Shown piece by piece: positions 49,372 to 56,169 of a stretch of DNA of 61,085 nt. The notes under the pieces were generated by a model, which worked only from the letters and a program-made list of their open reading frames with translations, was not told where the DNA came from and did no database searches. The position numbers were made by a program, and so were the translations under genes. Source of the stretch: a virus. Numbering within the stretch: the stretch's first letter is position 1; the number at the start of each line of letters is the position of its first letter. The stretch spans positions 1-61,085 of the IMG/VR virus record IMGVR_UViG_3300036715_000569. The stretch is one strand, 5' to 3'.

Positions 49372-49449
49372 GCCCCTGTAGCCCAATTGGTAGCAGGTAA
49401 CAAGTTTAAGCCTTGTCGAGTGTCGGTTCGAATCCGTCCAGGGGTACCA
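49372..49449 (+). tRNA. tRNA-Leu(TAA), short variable loop
   Basis: Acceptor GCCCCTG/CAGGGGT, anticodon loop TTTAAGC on a perfect ACAAG/CTTGT stem, T loop TTCGAAT, CCA encoded. Third tRNA-Leu here with a variable loop of about five bases. Confidence 0.83.
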
Positions 49450-49567
49450 TTTTTAAAGAATGTTTACAGCAACACCATCTTAAAGCCAAACCGCGTGACA
49501 GGGTTCGATTCCCTGCTTGTAGTGTATCGGTAGCACAGCGGTCAAAAAAGAAATACATTCTGTTTTA
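49450..49567 (+). ncRNA. Permuted tRNA-like RNA without acceptor stem, module M7
   Basis: Module flanks TTTTTAAAG, stem AGAATGT/ACATTCT, CAGCA and CTGTTTTA. Inside, in order: ACCGC (49490-49494), GTGA, a perfect T arm CAGGG-TTCGATT-CCCTG, only CTTG, then TA, a D arm GTGT-ATCGGTA-GCAC like that of tRNA-Trp, A, and GCGGT (49538-49542). GCGGT pairs with ACCGC, so the two ends make an anticodon stem: the order is that of a permuted tRNA, but the seven-base acceptor strands are missing. Confidence 0.65.
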
Positions 49568-49572
49568 TCTGT

Positions 49573-49647
49573 TGGGAATTTGTCATCTGGTGATGATACT
49601 AGTCTCTGAAACTATTAAGATGCGTTCGATCCGCATATTCCCTGCCA
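49573..49647 (+). tRNA. tRNA-Gln(CTG)
   Basis: 5' TGGGAAT and 3' ATTCCCT, G73, anticodon loop CTCTGAA on TAGT/ACTA, T loop TTCGATC, CCA encoded. Confidence 0.83.
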
Positions 49648-49652
49648 AATAT

Positions 49653-49727
49653 ATCGCCCTCGTACAGTGGAGAGTACATAACTTTGCGAAAGTTAAAACA
49701 CAAGTTCGATTCTTGTGGGCGGTACCA
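49653..49727 (+). tRNA. tRNA-Arg(GCG)
   Basis: Acceptor ATCGCCC/GGGCGGT, anticodon loop TTGCGAA on TAACT/AGTTA, T arm ACAAG/CTTGT with loop TTCGATT, CCA encoded. Last gene of the main tRNA array. Confidence 0.86.
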
Positions 49728-49731
49728 ATCA

Positions 49732-49772
49732 AAAAAATACCCCTAATGTTTACGCATTAGGGGTATTTTTTT
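49732..49772 (+). terminator. Strong bidirectional terminator closing the tRNA array
   Basis: AAAAAAATACCCCTAATG, loop, CATTAGGGGTATTTTTTT: a long stem with A and T runs on the two sides. Confidence 0.9.
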
Positions 49773-49801
49773 GATTAAAATTCATTCGAACAAAATTCGA
49801 T

Positions 49802-49809
49802 GATAAATA
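49802..49809 (+). promoter_or_regulatory. Late-type octamer for the accessory cassette
   Basis: GATAAATA 26 bases upstream of the first Cys4 mini-protein. Confidence 0.6.
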
Positions 49810-49835
49810 CAGTTATATTTTAATCGAGGTACATT

Positions 49836-50081
49836 ATGAGTCATTTCTTAGACAAATTAAAGAATCAGGTATTATCTGTAAGAGAGGCAGCAAAAGCAGC
49901 TATAGTTTCGCCCGAAGTTAAGGAAGAACGACTTACAGTTTGCCATTCTTGCGAATTTTATTTTAAGCCGACTAATCAATGTAGGAAATGTGGATGCATA
50001 GTCTCCGCAAAAGCTTCATTAACTAAGTCTAAGTGTCCTGCTAATAAATGGGCAGTAATAGAAATTAAGAAAATAGATTAA
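49836..50081 (+). CDS. Cys4 zinc-binding mini-protein A
   Basis: An 81-residue protein. After a helical start (about residues 1-35) comes ERLTVCHSCEFYFKPTNQCRKCGCIVSAKASLTKSKCPANKW, with two CxxC pairs and a further C...CP-x-x-KW typical of a small zinc-binding family seen in many T4-like phages (DUF6171-like). A diverged paralogue is encoded at 53604. Function unknown; in both places it precedes a larger enzyme gene, suggesting a partner role. Confidence 0.68.
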   Translation: MSHFLDKLKNQVLSVREAAKAAIVSPEVKEERLTVCHSCEFYFKPTNQCRKCGCIVSAKASLTKSKCPANKWAVIEIKKID

Positions 50082-50087
50082 TTATAC

Positions 50088-50095
50088 GATAAATA
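50088..50095 (+). promoter_or_regulatory. Late-type octamer for the subtilase gene
   Basis: GATAAATA 31 bases upstream of the subtilase start. Confidence 0.6.
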
Positions 50096-50126
50096 CTATA
50101 CAAATACTTTAACAAGGATACAAATT

Positions 50127-51728
50127 ATGGCAAAATACCTGATAGATTTTAAGAATAACACAACACAGGTAGATATCGATGCATATCTATCTGCAAATAA
50201 CTGCACAATATTAAAAATATTCAGTAAACTTGAAAATACATATTATGTCGAGTGTAATTTGCATCCGTTAGCAACCGATATTATCGAGCATATTATCGAC
50301 GATGATGCAACTACTATACAGTTATTAGATATAACTCCTGTCATTCAGCCTGATGCAGGTTATCCAATAACAATCTCTACAACCGATGAAAAAGACTGGT
50401 GGAAAGTGTATTCTACGGCCAATATTGATATTGCCTCGATTACTTTGCCTATAATGGGTCATGGCACTGGAACGAATGTTTATATTATGGACAGTGGTAT
50501 CGAAATAACACATCCAGAATTTGTAGGTAAAGACATATCAATGGTATATTCACTTACAGGTAGTTTCGATGATAACACTGGCCACGGAACTGCATTAAGC
50601 AGCGTGATAGTTGGTAATACTTGTAGTATAACAAATGCAAGTTTAAAGGTTGTTAAGATATTTGACAATAATGTTGCAACTAAACAGAGTGACATATTAT
50701 ATGCACTTGATGCGATTTTACACGATGCGATTGCTTCGTCAAATTTAGTATCGATTGTAAACATGAGTTGGTCGATTGCAAGAAATACTTATATCGAAGA
50801 TAAAATCCGTGCATTAATTTACGCCGGATTATTAGTCGTATGTGCTTCGGGTAATTCGGGTTTACCGATTGGCGACGTAACACCGGCAGCAATGGACGAG
50901 GTAGTAACAGTAGGGTCATATAACGATTCGTTTAATCCGTCAAATTTTTCAAATTATACAGGAACACTTAATACTACACCGGGAGTTGTAAATACCGGGG
51001 CACTCGATACATGGGCACCAGGCGAACAAATATGGGCTGCTGCATTAGGTGGTGGCTATAGTTTTACGGGTGGCACAAGTATATCATCAGCAATATATTC
51101 TGCATCTATTGCATATAATGCAAGTCAGTTAATTGCCGAGACGACTGACATTTTAAGTATATATAGGACATCAGATGGTTTTATAGATAATGCAGCATTA
51201 ACAGTTCGTGATCGTCGTGGATTACTTAACCTATCGGATCCAAAATATGTAACTTCGGTTAATAAGATTTGTACATACCATAGTGAGTGGGTTAGATCTA
51301 CTAACAGAACGACAAACCCTGTTAGTAAGTTGGTTGTTAAAGTTGGTGATCGCCAGTCTACATATTTTAGTGATGTGCTACAAACTAAAACATATGAAGT
51401 GCTTACTCCACTACCGGATTTTGTAACTATAGAACGTACACTCATAATTGCAAGACCTATTGCGGAACCGACTTCGACATCAAGTGTAGATATATATGAC
51501 ATTCAGATTCGTATCACACCTATAGATTTGTCCGAACCCTATATAGCATTGATTAAATTAGTAGTAACAGGTACATTATTTGATGCAACACTATTACCGG
51601 CTGATGATCCGTTGATAGAAATAACATTACTAAGTGCATGTACAGCGGCTGTTCCACCGAATTGTCATTTATACAATTCTGCATGTACCGGTGCATGTGT
51701 GACGACTGGAAAAGTTTGCTCGTGTTAA
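50127..51728 (+). CDS. Subtilisin-like serine protease (peptidase S8)
   Basis: A 533-residue subtilase with all catalytic residues: Asp122 (YIMDSGIE), His153 (NTGHGTA), oxyanion Asn243 (CASGNSG) and Ser318 (GGTSISS). The first 95 residues resemble a propeptide-like domain (MAKYLIDFKNNTTQVDIDAYL), and there is no signal peptide, so it would act in the cytoplasm or in the virion. After about residue 380 is a beta-domain, and the last 35 residues are Cys-rich (six Cys: SAC, PNC, SAC, GAC, KVC, SC), unusual for a cytoplasmic protease and possibly metal-bound. The start of this gene is partly duplicated at 53489. Its substrate is unknown; it could mature a virion protein. Confidence 0.85.
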   Translation: MAKYLIDFKNNTTQVDIDAYLSANNCTILKIFSKLENTYYVECNLHPLATDIIEHIIDDDATTIQLLDITPVIQPDAGYPITISTTDEKDWWKVYSTANIDIASITLPIMGHGTGTNVYIMDSGIEITHPEFVGKDISMVYSLTGSFDDNTGHGTALSSVIVGNTCSITNASLKVVKIFDNNVATKQSDILYALDAILHDAIASSNLVSIVNMSWSIARNTYIEDKIRALIYAGLLVVCASGNSGLPIGDVTPAAMDEVVTVGSYNDSFNPSNFSNYTGTLNTTPGVVNTGALDTWAPGEQIWAAALGGGYSFTGGTSISSAIYSASIAYNASQLIAETTDILSIYRTSDGFIDNAALTVRDRRGLLNLSDPKYVTSVNKICTYHSEWVRSTNRTTNPVSKLVVKVGDRQSTYFSDVLQTKTYEVLTPLPDFVTIERTLIIARPIAEPTSTSSVDIYDIQIRITPIDLSEPYIALIKLVVTGTLFDATLLPADDPLIEITLLSACTAAVPPNCHLYNSACTGACVTTGKVCSC

Positions 51729-51729
51729 T

Positions 51730-52575
51730 ATGATTATATCGAATAAACATATAGGTGTTATATTCCACGCCCGTACTGGTTCCCATGTTTTTAGACATTT
51801 TTTATCAGAGTCGTTGCAAATTATGAATTTAGTTGAGCTATTTAATGCTAATGTAATCCAACCGGAGATAATAATCGATGAAGATACATCCACTGCATCT
51901 TTAATATTTTTACCAAGGTCCGGCCAACTGGTAGAAAACCCGATTAATGCAGAAAAGGAAACAGTTACACAATTAGTAATGTTAGATAAATTATCTAAAA
52001 TAAATAAACCTGCAATTTTTGGTATATTAGTTAGGAGTTACAAAAATAATTATCCCGCTTTTATTGAGAAATTAAGTAAGCAAGAAAATATACAATTTGT
52101 ACACTTAACTCGTGCTGATGTATTATATGGGATCATATCTACGATAATATGTGATGAGACAACAATATGGCATAATAAATCGGACTTACAACAGGAGCGT
52201 TATGTTGAAAAACGTATTTTTAATCCGTCGGTAATATTATATTGCTTGAACGCTTATTTAGACGAATTGAAGGAAATTCGTACACATTTTAACTCGGTAC
52301 ATACAATATATTACGAACAATTTCAATTTAATGTGAGCAATCTACATAATTTATTCTCCGGAATCCCTAAAAAAATAATATCTATTCCATTTAATAAATT
52401 TGTGGGAAATTATAAAGACATAATTAAAAATTTAGATGAAATAGAAGATTTATACGAGAAGTTCGTAAATGAACATGCGGAATATTTTCCACAATATTTT
52501 GGAAAATTACCCGATGTGATTATACCTGCGTGTCAAGGACGACAACCGAGGGATTTATCCAAATGTGGCAACTAG
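51730..52575 (+). CDS. Sulfotransferase-like protein
   Basis: A 281-residue protein starting one base after the subtilase stop. It begins with a P-loop-like strand-turn IGVIFHARTGSHVFRHFL (residues 8-25), matching the 5'-phosphosulfate loop (RTGS) of Stf0/sulfotransferase proteins. A second site FVHLTRADVLYGIIS (about 127-141) is placed like the 3'-phosphate motif. Sulfotransferases move sulfate from PAPS to an acceptor. The rest is diverged and the acceptor unknown. Its stop (TAG) overlaps the next gene by 13 bases, so the two proteins are made together; a PP-loop neighbour fits PAPS or adenylate chemistry. Confidence 0.55.
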   Translation: MIISNKHIGVIFHARTGSHVFRHFLSESLQIMNLVELFNANVIQPEIIIDEDTSTASLIFLPRSGQLVENPINAEKETVTQLVMLDKLSKINKPAIFGILVRSYKNNYPAFIEKLSKQENIQFVHLTRADVLYGIISTIICDETTIWHNKSDLQQERYVEKRIFNPSVILYCLNAYLDELKEIRTHFNSVHTIYYEQFQFNVSNLHNLFSGIPKKIISIPFNKFVGNYKDIIKNLDEIEDLYEKFVNEHAEYFPQYFGKLPDVIIPACQGRQPRDLSKCGN

Positions 52576-53492
52576 GTTCGGATGATTGGATCTCGTACGG
52601 GTGGGGACCAGACCTTCGGTCCGAAAGATATCCGATAAATTCCGGGAATAATTACTTAACAGTAGATTTTAGTAAATATAAATTACCGACAGCTAAAATA
52701 TCTCCTATTATTGCAGCAGTGGATGCAGTCAATGATATTGTTGCTAACTATCCCGGACCATATACTTTAATGTGCAGCGGCGGCGTAGATAGTCAGTCAA
52801 TGATATGGTGCTGGATTTTATCGGGTATACCATTTAATATAGTATCTATACGGTATATTTCTAACAGTGAATGTTTTAACGATTATGACTTAGATGAGCT
52901 ACGACAGTTTGCTGAAGTAAACAACCTCGAAGTTACATATATAGATTTCGATGTAATAAATTTTCTAGAAAATGATCTACAAGATATATCGAAAAACTAT
53001 GATTGTGATAGCCCACAATTCTGTACTCATATCAAAATGTCCGAATGTGTACAAGACGGTACTATTATGTTTAGTGGAAATTACATTCATGGGCAGTTTG
53101 GATTAAGTTATACTATGTTAGGTCTACATAGATACGCGATTGCATCACGTACAACATCTAGGAACATTATTCCTGCATTCTTTTTACATAATCCGTCGTT
53201 AGCCTTTTCCTTTACATATAACAACAATTATTGCTCTTCATATATACCTAAAGATATCTTCCTTGCTGCAGGTTTTCCGATAATTCCACCCCCGGAAAAA
53301 TATAATGGATTTGAAAAAATTAAAGAGTACTATGACCAATATAACGACAGAGTAACAAGCAGAACACGATTATTATATAGTTCTCAGCCTAGTAGACGAG
53401 TGTTTGATTTATTATTCAGATACCCGCTGCATTCTAGTAATATAAATAAACTATCATATGTAACAACTATTCTTAACGAGACACAACTATGA
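52563..53492 (+). CDS. PP-loop ATP pyrophosphatase 1 (asparagine synthase-like)
   Basis: A 309-residue protein. I start it at ATG 52563, where it overlaps the previous gene. The signature SGGVDSQSM near residue 74 (in YTLMCSGGVDSQSMIWCW) is the PP-loop of adenine-nucleotide alpha hydrolases (asparagine synthetase, PAPS reductase, tRNA-thiolation enzymes), which activate a substrate by adenylation. The beginning WQLGSDDWISYGWGPDLRSERYP and the end ...RTRLLYSSQPSRRVFDLLFRY are not diagnostic. The reaction is unknown. It sits between the sulfotransferase-like gene and a duplicated fragment of the subtilase gene. Confidence 0.68.
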   Translation: MWQLGSDDWISYGWGPDLRSERYPINSGNNYLTVDFSKYKLPTAKISPIIAAVDAVNDIVANYPGPYTLMCSGGVDSQSMIWCWILSGIPFNIVSIRYISNSECFNDYDLDELRQFAEVNNLEVTYIDFDVINFLENDLQDISKNYDCDSPQFCTHIKMSECVQDGTIMFSGNYIHGQFGLSYTMLGLHRYAIASRTTSRNIIPAFFLHNPSLAFSFTYNNNYCSSYIPKDIFLAAGFPIIPPPEKYNGFEKIKEYYDQYNDRVTSRTRLLYSSQPSRRVFDLLFRYPLHSSNINKLSYVTTILNETQL

Positions 53493-53599
53493 CACAACAC
53501 ATAATTGATTTTAAGAATAACGCAACACAGGTAGATGTCGATGTATATCTATCTGCAAATAACTGCTCAATATTAATTTGTATAAACATGCCTATATAA
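53489..53599 (+). CDS. Truncated duplicate of the subtilase N-terminus
   Basis: A 36-codon open frame that overlaps the previous stop (ATGA). It encodes MTQHIIDFKNNATQVDVDVYLSANNCSIL, clearly a copy of the start of the subtilase (MAKYLIDFKNNTTQVDIDAYLSANNCTIL), then diverges into ICINMPI and stops. DNA identity begins at the GATTTTAAGAATAAC segment and ends at CAATATTA. Either a remnant of a duplicated cassette or a free propeptide-like inhibitor; I favour remnant, since the open frame is short. Confidence 0.55.
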   Translation: MTQHIIDFKNNATQVDVDVYLSANNCSILICINMPI

Positions 53600-53603
53600 T
53601 ATT

Positions 53604-53864
53604 ATGACAAATTTTGTAGATAAATTTAATAATAGATATCGTGAGTTAGAACATATGACCCGTATGTTTACGGCCGAATTAACAGTTATTCCGATTCCTG
53701 TGATAGTATATGAAGATAGGATAAAAAATTGTAATAACTGTGAATATAAAAATCATGAAATATGTAATAAAACTGGATGTATTATAAGTATTATAATAAA
53801 ATCACCCACTCTTACATGTCCGATAGATAAGTGGCTAGCATTAACTAAACAAGACATAATATGA
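53604..53864 (+). CDS. Cys4 zinc-binding mini-protein B
   Basis: An 86-residue paralogue of the protein at 49836: a helical start, then RIKNCNNCEYKNHEICNKTGCIISIIIKSPTLTCPIDKW, keeping the CxxC, C-x-x-x-GC and CP-x-x-KW positions. One Cys of the second pair is changed (CNKTGC). It overlaps the following gene by four bases. With the subtilase fragment just upstream it suggests that a unit of the form Cys4 protein plus subtilase plus PP-loop protein was duplicated and shuffled. Confidence 0.62.
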   Translation: MTNFVDKFNNRYRELEHMTRMFTAELTVIPIPVIVYEDRIKNCNNCEYKNHEICNKTGCIISIIIKSPTLTCPIDKWLALTKQDII

Positions 53865-54478
53865 AAATAACATGTGGCCCGATAGATAATCAAATAACAA
53901 TTGATATAGAACTTCCTGTAGAAAAAGAGACAGTTGGTGTACTTGTAAGTGGCGGACTCGACAGTGCAATTCTATATTTTCTTATAATACAGGAAAATAT
54001 TCGATTAGGTAGCTTACATGACATAATACCCCTTACTGTCTCGAGAAAAGAAGGTTCGGTTTATTTTGCAGGCCCTGTAGTTGAACATGTACATCGTTAT
54101 TTTAATATTCCCTTAGTCCCTCATTTAGCAGTAGGCGATAATACACTATATGAACCTAAACAAGTTACTTCAGGAATGAATGATGCATATGCATTGGGGT
54201 GTAAACGAGTATATTTAGGGGTAATAATTCAACAACCGGAACATATGATAGGATGGTCACACCCTAAATTAAAAGAGACAGATAAATTTCGACTACCATT
54301 TATAAACGCTGATAAGAGTCATGTTGTAGATCTTATAAGAAAAGTAAATCAGGAATGGATATTTCATATTACACATAGTTGTGATCACGAATTGGGAAGA
54401 TGCAATGTATGTAATGGATGTAATGAACGTGCATGGGGATTCAGTCAATTAGGTGCGATAGATCCGGGTAAAGTGTAG
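53861..54478 (+). CDS. PP-loop protein 2, QueC-like
   Basis: A 205-residue protein with PP-loop VLVSGGLDSAILYF at residues 27-40 and, near the C terminus, SCDHELGRCNVCNGCNERAWGF: the four-Cys zinc site (C...C..C..C) of QueC, the enzyme that makes 7-cyano-7-deazaguanine. Phages use QueC-type enzymes to make deazapurines for DNA protection or for queuosine. No queD, queE, folE or transglycosylase gene is visible in this window, so a different adenylating role is equally possible. It overlaps both neighbours and ends in TAG. Confidence 0.65.
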   Translation: MKITCGPIDNQITIDIELPVEKETVGVLVSGGLDSAILYFLIIQENIRLGSLHDIIPLTVSRKEGSVYFAGPVVEHVHRYFNIPLVPHLAVGDNTLYEPKQVTSGMNDAYALGCKRVYLGVIIQQPEHMIGWSHPKLKETDKFRLPFINADKSHVVDLIRKVNQEWIFHITHSCDHELGRCNVCNGCNERAWGFSQLGAIDPGKV

Positions 54479-54936
54479 TGATAGAAACAAAACAAATATC
54501 CTTCTCAGAAATACTACCGATTTGGGCAGAATACTTATGGCCCGGAAGAACAAGTCCGATCGAACAATATTCGTGCATAGAATATGGGTCACATCCATAT
54601 ACTTATGACATGACATATAAGTATGCTAAACCGACATTTATTGCATTATACGATAATAATCGTCTTATTGGCGTGAACTCTGGTCACACTACAGGTAAAA
54701 CATATAGATCTCGTGGATTATATGTTTTTAATAAATATCGCGGTAATGGATACGGAACTGTATTATTATTAGAAACTATTAAAGTAGCTAAAGAATTAGG
54801 TAGCACATCTATATGGTCTATGCCTAGACAAACATCGATAAAATCTTACGCATCAGCAGGATTCGAATTAACATCCGAATGGTTTCCGACAGAGACATCA
54901 GTTCACAATGCATATGTTTCTATAGATTTATGCTAA
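54478..54936 (+). CDS. GNAT acetyltransferase
   Basis: A 152-residue GNAT enzyme with the acetyl-CoA loop motif in LYVFNKYRGNGYGTVLLLETIKVAKELG (R-G-N-G-Y-G, about residues 85-90) and the following WSMPRQTSIKSYASAGFELTSE strand-helix. It begins with GTG overlapping the previous stop by one base. GNATs transfer acetyl groups to amines on proteins, antibiotics or metabolites; the substrate is unknown. Last gene of the accessory cassette and convergent with the lipoprotein gene. Confidence 0.75.
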   Translation: MIETKQISFSEILPIWAEYLWPGRTSPIEQYSCIEYGSHPYTYDMTYKYAKPTFIALYDNNRLIGVNSGHTTGKTYRSRGLYVFNKYRGNGYGTVLLLETIKVAKELGSTSIWSMPRQTSIKSYASAGFELTSEWFPTETSVHNAYVSIDLC

Positions 54937-54937
54937 C

Positions 54938-55264
54938 TTATTTATGGGTTGCACCAAGACAATGCCATACTTCGTGACCTAGTGAATTAAGATTATTACT
55001 ATCATCAAAATTCTCTGGCTGAACTGCATAAATTTCACAAACATTAGTTGTATTCGGTTTACTACGCGCACATGCAGCATATCCGCCGGTCGGGGAATCC
55101 GAAGTACCTAAATTAACACATGCCTCTGAAATTTTCGATTTAGTGACCCAGTGTATTTCGATAACAGTTGAATCCCATTTAGCACGACTGGTTGTCTCAT
55201 ACACATTTGTAGACGAGGGTGAACACCCTGTTAATACGAACACGCAAAATAATAATTTCTTCAT
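54938..55264 (-). CDS. Metzincin-like lipoprotein
   Basis: A 108-residue secreted protein. Residues 1-14 form a lipoprotein signal (MKKLLFCVFVLTGC) with lipobox Cys14. The C-terminal end carries HEVWHCLGATH, an exact H-E-x-x-H-x-x-G-x-x-H metzincin zinc site, at the last 13 residues. Two further Cys pairs (EACVNLG...AACARS, NVCEIY) could form disulfides in the periplasm. At this size it is a minimal metalloprotease or a derived zinc protein; full metzincins also need a downstream Met-turn, which is missing here. Late octamer 18 bases upstream, with ribosome site ACGGAGAAG. It may act on host envelope proteins or in superinfection exclusion. Confidence 0.68.
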   Translation of the reverse strand: MKKLLFCVFVLTGCSPSSTNVYETTSRAKWDSTVIEIHWVTKSKISEACVNLGTSDSPTGGYAACARSKPNTTNVCEIYAVQPENFDDSNNLNSLGHEVWHCLGATHK

Positions 55265-55282
55265 ATACTTCTCCGTTTCCTA

Positions 55283-55290
55283 TATTTATC
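55283..55290 (-). promoter_or_regulatory. Late-type octamer, leftward
   Basis: GATAAATA on the minus strand, 18 bases before the lipoprotein gene; one half of a divergent pair. Confidence 0.6.
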
Positions 55291-55299
55291 ACACGTATT

Positions 55300-55307
55300 G
55301 ATAAATA
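55300..55307 (+). promoter_or_regulatory. Late-type octamer, rightward
   Basis: GATAAATA 28 bases before the small membrane protein and spanin genes. Confidence 0.6.
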
Positions 55308-55335
55308 ATATTACATAATCTTTACAGGAGATAAT

Positions 55336-55488
55336 ATGACATATTTATTATTAATCATAGTTATTGCTATATTTGCATTTATAGTATATACGAGTAACAA
55401 AAAAGAAACCCCTTCAGACCCGACATTACCTAATAATGCACCAAGTGCCGGTGGTGAACCATTAAATAAACCAACAAACGAGGTATAA
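55336..55488 (+). CDS. Small N-terminally anchored membrane protein
   Basis: A 50-residue protein with a strong ribosome site (ACAGGAGATAAT). Residues 3-20 are a single membrane span (YLLLIIVIAIFAFIVYT), followed by a polar Pro/Asn-rich tail (NKKETPSDPTLPNNAPSAGG). It lies directly in front of the spanin genes, where a holin or pinholin would be expected, but one span with an unstructured tail is not diagnostic. Confidence 0.6.
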   Translation: MTYLLLIIVIAIFAFIVYTSNKKETPSDPTLPNNAPSAGGEPLNKPTNEV

Positions 55489-55499
55489 ATAAGGACTAT

Positions 55500-55898
55500 A
55501 TGGGATTCGTATCTTTATTAATGGGTAACAAGAATTTAATTATAGGTGTCGTATTGCTTGCATTACTTGCAGGATTAGGCATCTATATTAAAATTTTAAA
55601 ATCCGAAGTAGCAACAGCAAAAGCAGATGCATTGGTGTTGACTGGTGAATTATCAGTTTCTCAAGCCTCGGTTAAAGGCTTGCAAGCATCGATAGTAAAT
55701 CAAAATACTGCAATAGCTAAAATGAAAGAAGACGCTGATGCAAGAGTAGCTTCTCATCAAGTCGAAATTGCTGAAGCTACAAAAAAATCGAATTCATATA
55801 AATTGCAAGCACAGAATTTAATGAATAGAAAGCCTCCAGAAAATATAAATCGATGCGATGCTGTTAATTTACTTATAAATGAGGAAATCGGACAATGA
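55500..55898 (+). CDS. Inner-membrane spanin (Rz-like)
   Basis: A 132-residue type II membrane protein: a membrane span near residues 13-31 (LIIGVVLLALLAGLGIYIKIL) and a long periplasmic coiled coil (about residues 33-110). Inner spanins span the periplasm and bind the outer-membrane lipoprotein; together they fuse the two membranes at the last step of lysis of Gram-negative cells. The partner gene overlaps the end by four bases (ATGA), as is usual. A TATAAATA at 55484-55491 overlaps the end of the previous gene. Confidence 0.85.
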   Translation: MGFVSLLMGNKNLIIGVVLLALLAGLGIYIKILKSEVATAKADALVLTGELSVSQASVKGLQASIVNQNTAIAKMKEDADARVASHQVEIAEATKKSNSYKLQAQNLMNRKPPENINRCDAVNLLINEEIGQ

Positions 55899-56161
55899 AA
55901 TATTCTATTTTATTAGTAGTTTCACTGTTAGCAGGTTGTGCAACAACTAAGCCCGTAATTGATGTGCAAACGCAAGAAGTATTCGTACCGATCGCAACAC
56001 CATGTAAAGCAGTAGTACCGTCTAGGCCAGATTTTAATTTTGATAAAGTAACTAAGACAGATGATGTTTTCGATAAGACTAAGTCATTATTAGCTGATAG
56101 AAAATTACATCTCGGGTATGAGACGGAATTACTTGCAGCATTGACATCATGTATTAAGTAG
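55895..56161 (+). CDS. Outer-membrane spanin (Rz1-like lipoprotein)
   Basis: An 88-residue lipoprotein with signal MKYSILLVVSLLAGC and lipobox Cys15. The mature part is short and helical with Pro and Lys (VFVPIATPCKAVVPSRPDF, then SLLADRKLHLGYETELL). It is the outer-membrane half of the spanin pair and forms the bridging complex with the Rz-like protein encoded just before. The o-spanin gene is separate with a slight overlap, not embedded as in lambda. Confidence 0.85.
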   Translation: MKYSILLVVSLLAGCATTKPVIDVQTQEVFVPIATPCKAVVPSRPDFNFDKVTKTDDVFDKTKSLLADRKLHLGYETELLAALTSCIK

Positions 56162-56169
56162 TATATAGT

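Noticed and set aside
53861-54478. A complete deazaguanine DNA modification pathway
   Set aside because: Only the QueC-like protein is present; no partner genes are visible in the window, so the pathway is not claimed.
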